Source: Tamaricihabitans halophyticus
Lineage (GTDB): Bacteria > Actinomycetota > Actinomycetes > Mycobacteriales > Pseudonocardiaceae
Reading direction: 5' to 3'
Length of the DNA: 64,000 bases
NCBI RefSeq assembly: GCF_004340875.1
Contig: NZ_SLXQ01000008.1
Location: 1-64,000 of the forward strand
Position 1 is the stretch's first letter. Each line of letters opens with the position of its first letter. The notes beneath the pieces are model-generated. The model saw nothing but the letters and a program-made list of their open reading frames with translations, had not been told where the DNA came from and did not search any database. Positions 49,286 to 57,618 of the stretch are shown here, piece after piece. Made by a program: the position numbers and the translations under genes.

Positions 49286-50026
49286 TTGGCTAAGCAGGCG
49301 AATGGCCGCCCACAACCCGGCGTCATCACGAGCGGGAGCGCGGCGCAGCAGGCACGGCGGTCCACCGGGCCCATCACGGGCAGGGGGCAGGCGCGCAGGG
49401 CCGCGTTGTTGAAGGCCGCCCGCAGCGTGTTCGAACGCATGGGGTTCCTGGACGCCCGAGTCGCGGACATCGTTGCCGAAGCGCGGGTAGCCCAGGGCAC
49501 CTTCTACACCTATTTCGACTCCAAGGACGCCATCTTCCGCGAGGTCGTCGGCGAAGCAATCGACGAGATGCTGGAAGCATTGCGGATACCGGTGCGCGCC
49601 ACCGACCCGTATGCCCGGGTTTACGAGGCGCTGCGGCGGTATGTGGACACCTATCGGGAGCATGCGCGGATCATCGGTCTGATGGAACAGACCGCTACCG
49701 TGACCGACGAGCTGCGGGAACTTCGCCTCCAGCTGCGCGATGGCTTCGTGGAGCGCTCGGAGCGCGGGTTTCGCCGGATGCGCGACGAGGGCTTGGTGCC
49801 CCATGACATCGACCTCAAACTCACCGCCGAGTTGCTCGGCGCCATGGTGGACCAGACCTGTCATCTGTGGTTTACGCTGGGCAAGGAGTTCGACGAGGCC
49901 AAGCTGATGGCCGCGCTCACCGATACCTGGGTAGGCGCGCTCCGTATCGACCTTGGCGCGGCGTCGACGAAACGCCCCGCATCCGGCGCCGCCCGTGCCC
50001 GCAGGAAGCCCAACCCGCGTCCGTAG
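49286..50026 (+). CDS. TetR-family transcriptional regulator of module 3
   Basis: A 246-residue regulator. An N-terminal polar tail of about 35 residues precedes the HTH: ALLKAARSVFERMGFLDARV, then ADIVAEARVAQGTFYTYFDSKDAIFREVV. The C-terminal ligand-binding domain resembles TetR proteins of acyl-CoA metabolism (DPYARVYEALRRYVDTYREHARIIGLMEQ). TTG start at 49286; no better start is visible. It is divergent from the acyl-CoA synthetase gene. The 14-bp palindrome found before all three module-3 operons is its likely operator. It ends in a basic Arg/Lys tail. Confidence 0.9.
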   Translation: MAKQANGRPQPGVITSGSAAQQARRSTGPITGRGQARRAALLKAARSVFERMGFLDARVADIVAEARVAQGTFYTYFDSKDAIFREVVGEAIDEMLEALRIPVRATDPYARVYEALRRYVDTYREHARIIGLMEQTATVTDELRELRLQLRDGFVERSERGFRRMRDEGLVPHDIDLKLTAELLGAMVDQTCHLWFTLGKEFDEAKLMAALTDTWVGALRIDLGAASTKRPASGAARARRKPNPRP

Positions 50027-50055
50027 CCGCGCGCCTTCCGGCTCGTCCGCGAAAT

Positions 50056-50079
50056 CGCAAGATCCCTAAAGAAACGCGG
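50056..50079. repeat. Dispersed intergenic element CGCAAGATCCCTAAAG, copy 3
   Basis: CGCAAGATCCCTAAAG followed by AAACGCGG, 29 bp after the TetR stop. It shares 16 identical bases with the two copies near 19 kb and also ends in GCGG. Confidence 0.75.
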
Positions 50080-50167
50080 TTCTGTCTTGGCGCAGGGTAA
50101 CCGGCGTCACAGTGTGCGCCTAGCCGGCAAGACGAGCGAAACAGGCGAGTCGACAAGAACTCAGACT

Positions 50168-50181
50168 TGACGTTGAGGTCA
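50168..50181. promoter_or_regulatory. Module-3 operator-like site B
   Basis: TGACGTTGAGGTCA, with TGAC/GTCA arms around six bases, 82 bp upstream of the acyl-CoA dehydrogenase operon. The reverse strand matches site C at 12 of 14 positions. Confidence 0.6.
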
Positions 50182-50263
50182 CCTTCGCATCAGCATCGTG
50201 GTCAGCAACGGCGCTCTCCGGCCGAAACCCCCGACCCGGTGGCGCCACGGTTACGGAGGCGTC

Positions 50264-51454
50264 ATGGAGTTCGTCTTCAGCCAGGAACAGCAGGAACTAC
50301 GCGAAGCCGTTCGGCGAATGCTGACCGAGTTGGCTCCTATCGCACGCAACCGGGCGCTCGCCGAGACCGGTGAGCGGTACGACGCGCGTTGCTACCGCGC
50401 GATGGCCGAGCAAATCGGCGTGCAGGGACTGGCGCTGCCGGAGAACCTCGGCGGCGGTGGCGGTTCGCTGATCGATCTTGCCCTGGTCTGCGAAGAGCAG
50501 GGCGCCGTGCTGCTCGGCGGGCCGTTTTTCGGCACGGTGGTGCTCGCCGCCCAAGCGCTGCTCGTATGCCAAGACGACCCGTTGAGCCAGGAACTCCTAG
50601 CGGCCATCGGCGAAGGTGAGCGCACCGCCGCGCTGGCCGTGCTGGAGGCTGACGGGCGCTGGGATCTCGCGAGTCTCACGACCCACGCGGAGCGGGTTCG
50701 GGGTGGGTACCTGTTGCGCGGCACCAAAGAGCTGGTTCTGGATGGTGCGGACGCTGATGAACTTCTGGTCGTGGCGCGTACCGACGCGGCGGCGGCGTTA
50801 TTCCGGCTACCCCCCGGCGAGCACGGGGTACATCGGGAACGGCTGGACGTACTCGACGCGACGAGGCCACTCGCTCGGCTGCGGCTCGATGGCGCACCGG
50901 CGCAGCTGATCGGCACCGCGGACGCCGGCGAGCAGGTGTTACGCCACGTTCATCGTGCGGGAACGACGATGCTCGCCGCCGAACAGGTCGGCGCGTCCCG
51001 TCAGTGCGTCGAGTTGACCACGCGGTACGCGCGGGAGCGGAAACAGTTCGGCCGACCGATCGGCGCCTTCCAAGCCGTCAAGCACCGCCTCGCGGACATG
51101 GCAAGCAGACTCGAACTTGCCAGCGCCGCCGCGTACTGGGCGGCCTGGCGGTGTGCCGGAGCCACCTCGCTCGCCGGGTTCACCTCGACTGATGCCGCTG
51201 ACCCGATGGTTGGGGCGACCGCCGACCACGCCATCGACGAAGCCGTCGCGGTGGCCGGCGCGTACTGCGGGGACGCGTTCCTGCGCACCGCCTCGGACAC
51301 CATCCAACTGCACGGCGGTATCGGCTTCACCTGGGAGCATGACGCGCATCTGTTCTTGCGCCGCGCCAGGGCCGATCGCAACGTGCTCGGGTCACCGCGT
51401 CAGCACTGGGTGCGGCTGGGCGAGTTGATCGGCGCGGAAGGGGGCTCGCGATGA
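50264..51454 (+). CDS. Acyl-CoA dehydrogenase, subunit or paralogue 1
   Basis: A 396-residue ACAD-family protein. It begins MEFVFSQEQQELREAVRRML, has the LALPENLGGGGGSLIDLALV region, FAD-contacting TRYARERKQFGRPIGAFQAVKH and the C-terminal QLHGGIGFTWEHDAHLFLRR. The frame is open from 50198, but the ATG at 50264 follows GGAGGC. The gene overlaps the next ACAD by ATGA. Adjacent non-identical ACADs often form heteromeric enzymes in actinobacterial degradation of steroid side chains and cyclic acids, and this pair could do the same. Confidence 0.93.
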   Translation: MEFVFSQEQQELREAVRRMLTELAPIARNRALAETGERYDARCYRAMAEQIGVQGLALPENLGGGGGSLIDLALVCEEQGAVLLGGPFFGTVVLAAQALLVCQDDPLSQELLAAIGEGERTAALAVLEADGRWDLASLTTHAERVRGGYLLRGTKELVLDGADADELLVVARTDAAAALFRLPPGEHGVHRERLDVLDATRPLARLRLDGAPAQLIGTADAGEQVLRHVHRAGTTMLAAEQVGASRQCVELTTRYARERKQFGRPIGAFQAVKHRLADMASRLELASAAAYWAAWRCAGATSLAGFTSTDAADPMVGATADHAIDEAVAVAGAYCGDAFLRTASDTIQLHGGIGFTWEHDAHLFLRRARADRNVLGSPRQHWVRLGELIGAEGGSR

Positions 51455-52680
51455 CCGTCGAGGAGCGCGACGACCATGTTTCCGCCACGGTGCGCGAACT
51501 GCGGCACTGGTTGGCTGGCAACCTACCGGAAGATTGGCAACAGGCTGTTCGGGCAGGCGACGGGGAAGCACTGGCCGCGATTACCGCTGATCCCGCTCGG
51601 CTGTCGGCGTGGTTCGAGACGCTGGGTGCGGCTGGCTGGGCTACGCCCCAGTGGCCAAGCACCTGGGGCGGCTTCGACTGCGGCACCGATGTGGCCGCGG
51701 CCATCCGCGACGAACTCGACCACTGGGCGGCGGGACGGCCGATGGCGGACTTCGTCGGACTCACGCTCGGCGGCCCGACGATTCTGGAATGGGGCAGCGA
51801 AGCACAGAAGCAGCGCTACCTGCCACCGCTCGCGAGGGGGCAGGAACGGTGGTGCCAGCTCTTCAGCGAGCCAGGAGCTGGCTCGGACCTTGCCGCTCTG
51901 TCCACAGATGCCACCAGAAAGGCCAACGGCGACTGGGTCGTCACAGGGCAGAAGGTGTGGAGTTCCTTCGCGCACGAGTCCCAGTTCGGGTTGCTGATGG
52001 CCCGCACCGATTCATCCGCGCCCAAACACCACGGGATCACGTACTTCCTGCTCGATATGCACAGCAGGGGAGTGCGACCACGTCCACTGCGGCAGCTGAC
52101 TGGCGAGGCCGAGTTCAACGAAGTCTTTCTGGACGAGGTTCAGGTCCCGGACAGTGCCCGGCTCGGTCCGGTCAACGAAGGTTGGCGGGTCGCGCTCACC
52201 ACGCTCATGGCCGAGCGCAGCGGATTGTCCGGCCGGCCGGTCGTCGGACCGGGGGCGACCGACCAGTTGGCCCGGCGGGCCAGGCAAACCGGCGCCTGGG
52301 AATCTCCGGTGCTGCGGGAAAAGATCCTGGAACTCGCGGTGCGGGAACGGGCCCTGCAGATGGCGACGGTTCGGGCATTCGTTCAAGCGAGCAGCCGGCA
52401 ACCCGGCGCCGAAGGCTCGATTCGCAAACTCGTCCACGGTGAGCTCACCGAGGAGATCGGTCTGCTGGGTACCGAACTGGAACCGCTCGGCGCCATCGCC
52501 TGGACTCCGGGCGCACGACAACCGGAGGCGACGAGCCGGTTCCTGGCCGGCAAAACGTACTGCATCGCGGGCGGTACCTCGGAAATCCAACGCAACATCA
52601 TCGGCGAGCGAGTTCTCGGGCTGCCCAAGGACGCCGACCCGGAACGGGACAGGCCGTTCGCCGACCGCGAGCGAGGTTGA
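51451..52680 (+). CDS. Acyl-CoA dehydrogenase, subunit or paralogue 2
   Basis: A 409-residue ACAD. Blocks are LGAAGWATPQWPSTWGGFDC, FSEPGAGSDLAALSTDATRK (the FAD-binding signature), TGQKVWSSFAHESQFGLLMA and the C-terminal AGGTSEIQRNIIGERVLGLPKD with the flavin-contacting region. It is coupled to paralogue 1 by ATGA. It introduces an alpha-beta double bond in the acyl-CoA made by the local synthetases. Confidence 0.94.
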   Translation: MTVEERDDHVSATVRELRHWLAGNLPEDWQQAVRAGDGEALAAITADPARLSAWFETLGAAGWATPQWPSTWGGFDCGTDVAAAIRDELDHWAAGRPMADFVGLTLGGPTILEWGSEAQKQRYLPPLARGQERWCQLFSEPGAGSDLAALSTDATRKANGDWVVTGQKVWSSFAHESQFGLLMARTDSSAPKHHGITYFLLDMHSRGVRPRPLRQLTGEAEFNEVFLDEVQVPDSARLGPVNEGWRVALTTLMAERSGLSGRPVVGPGATDQLARRARQTGAWESPVLREKILELAVRERALQMATVRAFVQASSRQPGAEGSIRKLVHGELTEEIGLLGTELEPLGAIAWTPGARQPEATSRFLAGKTYCIAGGTSEIQRNIIGERVLGLPKDADPERDRPFADRERG

Positions 52681-52737
52681 GCGAGCAACGGAATCACGAA
52701 ACGCGGTCGCCGGAACCGACGTAGGGAAGGGAATCGC

Positions 52738-54123
52738 ATGCTGACCGGAGAACAGTACAAACAATCGTTGCTCGACGGGCGGAACGTGTACTTCGAAGGG
52801 CGTCGCGTCGAGAACCAAGCCGAGGAGCCAGCGCATGTCGCGCCACTCGAGGCGGTCGCGGCTGGCTACGACAAGTACTACTCCGCGGATGAGGACGCGG
52901 TGAACCCGATGCTCACCGCACCACGCAGCCCCGAGGAGTTGCGTGACCGGATACCCAGCCTGATGGAGCTGGATCTCGCACTGAACGTGACCTACCAGTC
53001 GCTGATGACACTGATCGTCGCGCGCAACCGGCTGACCGTGGACTCCGGCGAGTTCGGACAGCGGATCACGAACTATGTGGCGCAAGCGCATCGCCGGGAT
53101 ATCCGGGTGGTGGAATGTATCACCGACGCCAAGGGAAATCGTAGCCTCGCGCCGTCCGCGCAGGATGATCCGGACGCCTATGTACGGGTCGTCGACCGCA
53201 CACCCGAAGGCGTAGTAATCCGTGGGGCGAAGTTGCACATCAGTGCGGCCTCCCTGGCACACGACATGCTGGTGATGCCGACGAAACGGATGAAACCAGG
53301 GGAGGAGCAGTATTCGATCGCCTGTGCTGTTCCGGTGAACGCGCCAGGTGTCAAGATCGTCAACACCACCTTCGACCCGGCCCATCGGGAACGTCGTGAC
53401 TATCCGATCAGCAGCCGGCTGAGCATGCCGGACAGTTTCGTGATCCTGGAAGATGTCTTCGTGCCGCACGAGCGCGTCTTTCTGGACGGCCAAGCCGACC
53501 AGGCGGCGGTGTTCGCGCATTCGCTTGGTTTATGGGAGCGGCTGGGCGGAACGTCGTTCATGGTGCAACAGGCCGATGAGCTCGTTGGGCTGGCCGTGCT
53601 GATCGCGGAGGCCAATGGCCTGCAGAAGGTGGCCCACGTCCGGGAAAAGATCGACGAGATGATGATTCACGCGACGACGTTGCGTGCGGGCTTGGAGGCG
53701 GCGCTGCTGCACGCGCACGCGACCTCGGACGGCTACTACTACCCGGACGAGCTGTACACCAACGCCACGAAGTATCAGGGCGCAACCAGATTCAACGAGA
53801 TGGTGCGACATCTGCATGACATCGCCGGTGGCTCGGTGCTCACCGCTCCTTCGATGGCTGACTTCGACAATCCGGAGACAGGCAAGGCCGTGGAGAAGTA
53901 CATGTCCACGTCTTCATCGATCAGCGGCGAGTATCGGGCAAGGCTGTTCCACGCGATCCGTGATCTCACCGCGGATGCTTTTGGTGGCTGGCATGCCGTG
54001 ACAAATCTGCAATCCGGCGGTGGACTGTATGCCCAGCGACTGGTGACTCGAAAGCACTACGACGTGGCACGGGCCAAGGCATACGCCATGGACGTCGCCG
54101 GTATCAGCGAAGCCGACCGGTGA
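52738..54123 (+). CDS. HpaB/AbfD-family protein (4-hydroxyphenylacetate 3-hydroxylase / 4-hydroxybutyryl-CoA dehydratase fold)
   Basis: A 461-residue protein whose start (MLTGEQYKQSLLDGRNVYFE, then GRRVEN) and middle (TDAKGNRSLAPSAQDDPDAY, RGAKLHISAASLAHDMLVMP) match the HpaB/AbfD superfamily. The resemblance to 4-hydroxybutyryl-CoA dehydratase is notable, but the four [4Fe-4S] ligands known for AbfD (Cys99, Cys103, His292, Cys299) have no counterparts. The regions read ALNVTYQSLMTLIVARN and HSLGLWERLGGTSFMVQQ. It is therefore more likely a flavin-dependent monooxygenase, acting on an aromatic or acyl-CoA substrate. No HpaC-type flavin reductase lies nearby. It sits between the acyl-CoA dehydrogenases and a CoA ligase gene. 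Confidence 0.85.
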   Translation: MLTGEQYKQSLLDGRNVYFEGRRVENQAEEPAHVAPLEAVAAGYDKYYSADEDAVNPMLTAPRSPEELRDRIPSLMELDLALNVTYQSLMTLIVARNRLTVDSGEFGQRITNYVAQAHRRDIRVVECITDAKGNRSLAPSAQDDPDAYVRVVDRTPEGVVIRGAKLHISAASLAHDMLVMPTKRMKPGEEQYSIACAVPVNAPGVKIVNTTFDPAHRERRDYPISSRLSMPDSFVILEDVFVPHERVFLDGQADQAAVFAHSLGLWERLGGTSFMVQQADELVGLAVLIAEANGLQKVAHVREKIDEMMIHATTLRAGLEAALLHAHATSDGYYYPDELYTNATKYQGATRFNEMVRHLHDIAGGSVLTAPSMADFDNPETGKAVEKYMSTSSSISGEYRARLFHAIRDLTADAFGGWHAVTNLQSGGGLYAQRLVTRKHYDVARAKAYAMDVAGISEADR

Positions 54124-54166
54124 CCGTAGTCGTGGCAATGGCCGGCCCCGCGGCGCGGGAGGTGCG

Positions 54167-55763
54167 ATGACGAGGACTGGTAGCGACAGCTCGCCGACGG
54201 ATATTTCGCTCGGCGAGATGCTTCCACTCAGTGCGCGTCGAGCGCCGGAGCGGCCATGTTTCCTTTTCCCGGACGGCAGTTGGCATTCTTTCGCGCGCAC
54301 CAACAGCCGAGTGAACAAACTCGCCTCCGCGCTACGACGCTTGGGCGTGGTGCGGGGTGACCGGATCGCGGTGTTCGGTCTGGACAGTCATGGCCATACG
54401 GAGATCGTCCTCGCCGCGCTGAAGCTAGGCGCGGTGTATGTTCCGTTGAACTACCGACTAACGCGCTCCGAAGTGGACGTGCTGCTGAAAAGGTCCCGTC
54501 CGGTAGCGCTGTTTCACGATCAGCGCTACGCCGAATTGCTCGCCGGCGTCACTGAACAGCATCCGGGTATCCGGCATTCGGTCACCATCGACGCCACGCA
54601 CGGCGAGCAAGCCGCTGAGTTCGAACGTCTGCTCGCGACCGGCGACGATGTTGAACCACCGGTGGTTTCGACCGATCGGGACCCGTTCGCACTCGCCTTC
54701 ACCTCGGGTACCACCGGGTTGCCCAAGGGCGTTGTGCAGTCGCAGCGCATGATCAAGAACATTGTCTACGCGTCGATCATCGAGTATCGGATGCATCGCG
54801 ACGACGTACGGTACTGCGCGGCGCCGACCTTCCACGTCTCCGGTGTCTGTGGCCTGCTCTGTGGGGTCTCCTTCGGCTTCACGTCGTTGATCCTGCCCCA
54901 GTTCGATGCCGCCACCGCACAGCGGTTCATGGCCAGTGACGAGCTGACCGCGGTGTTCCTGGTACCAACGATGATCAGCAGCATGTTGCAACTGCCGGGG
55001 GTGGCCGATGCTGACTACGCGCGGCTTCGGTTGATTACCTACGGCGCCTCGGCGATGTCGCCAGCACTGTTGCGGCGCGCGGATGGACACCTTCGGCTGT
55101 GAGTTCCTGCAAGCGTTCGGTGCCGGTACCGAAGCCGGCTTGCAGGCCGTACTGACCCCCGAGGATCACCAGCGCGCGCTTGCCGGCGAGCCGCATATTC
55201 TCGGTTCGGTCGGCAAGCCGTCCTATGGCGTGACCATGCGGTTGGTGGACGAGGAAATGCGTGACGTGCCAACGGGAACAGTTGGCGAGGTCGCGACGCG
55301 CAGTGATCAGGTGATGGACGGGTACCTGGACATGCCCACCGAAACGGCTCGCGCACTGCGAGATGGCTGGTTCCGTGCCGGTGACATGGGCTACCAGGAC
55401 GAGCAGGGTTATCTGTACCTGCACGGGCGGAACAAGGACATGATCGTTCGCGGCGGTGAGAACGTGTATCCGATCGAGATCGAGACGGTTCTCGCGGAGC
55501 ATCCTGCGGTGGCGCAAAGCGCGGTCGTTGGCGTGCCAGACGAACATTGGGGCGAGACGGTACGGGCATTCGTCAGCAGGCGGGCAGGTCGCGATACCAG
55601 CGTCGCGGAACTGGCTGACCATTGCGCGCAGCGGTTGGCCAAGTACAAGGTTCCCGCCGAGTTCGTGCTTGTTGACGAGCTACCCATGAATGCGAGTGGA
55701 AAGGTACTCAAACGCGAGCTGCGCCGGTGGCCAGAGAACATGCCCGCGGATCCCGCGCGTTGA
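54167..55763 (+). pseudogene. Acyl-CoA synthetase copy 2, single-base frameshift
   Basis: The first frame has the P-loop LAFTSGTTGLPKGVVQSQ and runs to MSPALLRRADGHLRL with a stop at about 55100. The next frame continues exactly where the enzyme should, with MDTFGCEFLQAFGAGTEAGL, then GWFRAGDMGYQDEQGYLYLH, GRNKDMIVRGGENVYPIEIE and the Lys block MNASGKVLKREL. Removing one G from GCGCGGATGG at about 55078-55082 restores a 531-residue protein reading LLRRAMDTFGCEF, parallel to LLSEAMERFDCGF of copy 1. Either a recent mutation or a sequence error. Genes on both sides are intact. Upstream of two enoyl-CoA hydratases. Confidence 0.9.
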
Positions 55764-55781
55764 TTCACTTCAGGAGGGCCC

Positions 55782-56624
55782 GTGACTACTCCCGACAACC
55801 CACCGGTCAGCGATCAGCCGGCCGTGCGGGTGAGCACGCCGGAAGAGGGGATCGCACTTGTGCAGTTGGATCGCCCGGAGCGGCTGAACGCGATGTCGGC
55901 CGGATTGCTTCGCGAGTTACACGCCGCGCTCGATCACCTTGCCGAGGACACCTCCTGCCGGGTAGTCGTGCTGACCGGGAGCGGGCGCGGCTTCTGCGCG
56001 GGGCTCGACCTCACCGCGTTCGATCTCGGTAGCCGCAATGGCGCGGAGCGGAAGGAATCGCCGCAGTGGCGGTTCCGCCGGCAGCAGTACATCGCCAGCC
56101 TGGTGCCGAAACTGCGCGGACTGCCGCAACCGGTGATCTCCGCCGTGAACGGACCCGCCGCGGGCGGCGGGCTTTCACTCGCGCTCGCCTCGGATATTCG
56201 GATCGCGGCCGAGTCAGCCAGCTTCAACGTGGCCTATGTTCGACTCGGCCTGTCCGGTTGCGATATTGGCACGAGCTGGCTACTGCCGCGGCTGATTGGT
56301 TCTTCCCGCGCGTTCGAGCTGTTACTTACCGGGCGGATCATCGACTCCGCGGAAGCCGACCGCCTCGGTCTGGTGAGCCGGGTTGTGCCAGACGACTCAG
56401 TCGTGTCGACCGCCCTTCACGTGGCCAGGGAGATCCTGGCCAACAGCCCGATGGGGGTGCGTATGACAAAAGAGGTCATGTGGAGCCAGCTGGAGATCGG
56501 CAGTCTGCAGGCGGGGATTGACCTGGAGAACCGCACCCAGATCGTCACCACGCATACGCGTGATCACGATGAGGCGGCGAGTGCCTTTCGGGAACGCCGC
56601 CAGCCACGGTTCTACGATCACTGA
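55782..56624 (+). CDS. Enoyl-CoA hydratase/isomerase family protein 1
   Basis: A 280-residue crotonase-fold protein. The oxyanion-hole blocks are LTGSGRGFCAGLDLTAF and ISAVNGPAAGGGLSLALASD, followed by VRLGLSGCDIGTSWLLPRLIG. In the usual catalytic-Glu positions it has Gly-rich or Ser/Asp residues (LGLSGCDIG), so hydratase chemistry is not certain and isomerase or hydrolase activity is possible. GTG start with AGGAGGG upstream. Second crotonase follows 21 bp later. Confidence 0.9.
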   Translation: MTTPDNPPVSDQPAVRVSTPEEGIALVQLDRPERLNAMSAGLLRELHAALDHLAEDTSCRVVVLTGSGRGFCAGLDLTAFDLGSRNGAERKESPQWRFRRQQYIASLVPKLRGLPQPVISAVNGPAAGGGLSLALASDIRIAAESASFNVAYVRLGLSGCDIGTSWLLPRLIGSSRAFELLLTGRIIDSAEADRLGLVSRVVPDDSVVSTALHVAREILANSPMGVRMTKEVMWSQLEIGSLQAGIDLENRTQIVTTHTRDHDEAASAFRERRQPRFYDH

Positions 56625-56645
56625 CCCGTACATCAAGGAGGATGT

Positions 56646-57446
56646 ATGGAAGACGCCACCGTAGTCGTCAGCACGGTCGGCCGGATCAGTACCGTGACAC
56701 TGAACCGGCCAGGCGCGCGAAACGCGATCAGCTCCGCCCTGCTGCGCGAGCTACGCGCAGCGTTCGCGGATGCCGACGCGAACCCCGAGGTCGGCGCGAT
56801 CGTGCTTACCGGTGCCGACCCGGCCTTCTGTGCCGGGCTGGATCTGAACGAGCTGGGGAATTCCGGCACGAATCTGCGGGTGGCTGATCGGGATGTTCCG
56901 GTCGGGCAGCCGTGGCGCACGCTGTCCACTCCGATCATTGGTGCGATCAATGGCGCCGCCGTTACTGGCGGGCTGGAGTTCGCGCTGCACTGCGACATTC
57001 TCGTAGCCTCGGAACGGGCACGGTTCGCCGATACACATGCGCGGATCGGAGTGCTCCCGGGTTGGGGGCTTTCCGTGCTGCTGCCGCTTGCCGTCGGCAG
57101 GGGGATGGCCAGAAGGATGAGCCTTACCGGTGATTATGTGCCGGCAGACGTCGCACTGCGCGCGGGGCTGGTCACCGAGGTCGTGGCACATCAAGAGTTG
57201 CTGCCCGCCGCCCGACGGGTCGCCGAGTCCGTCGTGAGCAACGACCAGGATGCGGTGCGGGCGTTACTGGCTTCATACCGGGAAATCGAGCTCGCGTTGT
57301 CCAGCGGCGGTACGGAGATCGAGGCGAGGACCGCGCGGGAGTGGCTGGCCAGAGGCGATCCCAGCGCACGTGTCGCGGCACGTAGGGATGCGGTGGTCGC
57401 TCGTGGTCGCGCGCAGTACGAAGGGCAGTCCTTGCCGGAAAAGTAG
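56646..57446 (+). CDS. Enoyl-CoA hydratase/isomerase family protein 2
   Basis: A 266-residue crotonase-fold protein: LTGADPAFCAGLDLNELGNS, IGAINGAAVTGGLEFALHCD and ARIGVLPGWGLSVLLPLAVG. The Glu in GGLEFALHCD is at one catalytic position, but the second usual Glu is replaced in GVLPGWG. AAGGAGG directly before ATG. Last gene of the rightward CoA run. Confidence 0.9.
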   Translation: MEDATVVVSTVGRISTVTLNRPGARNAISSALLRELRAAFADADANPEVGAIVLTGADPAFCAGLDLNELGNSGTNLRVADRDVPVGQPWRTLSTPIIGAINGAAVTGGLEFALHCDILVASERARFADTHARIGVLPGWGLSVLLPLAVGRGMARRMSLTGDYVPADVALRAGLVTEVVAHQELLPAARRVAESVVSNDQDAVRALLASYREIELALSSGGTEIEARTAREWLARGDPSARVAARRDAVVARGRAQYEGQSLPEK

Positions 57447-57468
57447 CTCTGGTATTCCAAAAAGGACT

Positions 57469-57482
57469 TGACATCTACGTCA
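57469..57482. promoter_or_regulatory. Module-3 operator-like site C
   Basis: TGACATCTACGTCA, arms TGAC/GTCA, 137 bp upstream of the LIV-type binding-protein gene. Together with sites A and B it suggests a shared TetR regulon covering ligase, oxidation and import. Confidence 0.6.
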
Positions 57483-57618
57483 TATATGGCAGGCTGAGCT
57501 CGTCGATCCGGAAGCGCCTTCCTGGTGCCGGATTCATTCGATCGTTCCGCGCAGCTCAGGGTGAGCGCCAGATAGCTAGTCGCGTCCTGTTGTCGCTTTC
57601 CGTAGAAAGGGTCGCAGC

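Noticed and set aside
49154-49864. Upstream extension of acyl-CoA synthetase copy 1 to 763 codons
   Set aside because: It would run antisense through the TetR gene and adds no family sequence; the enzyme N-terminus starts at 49147-49153.
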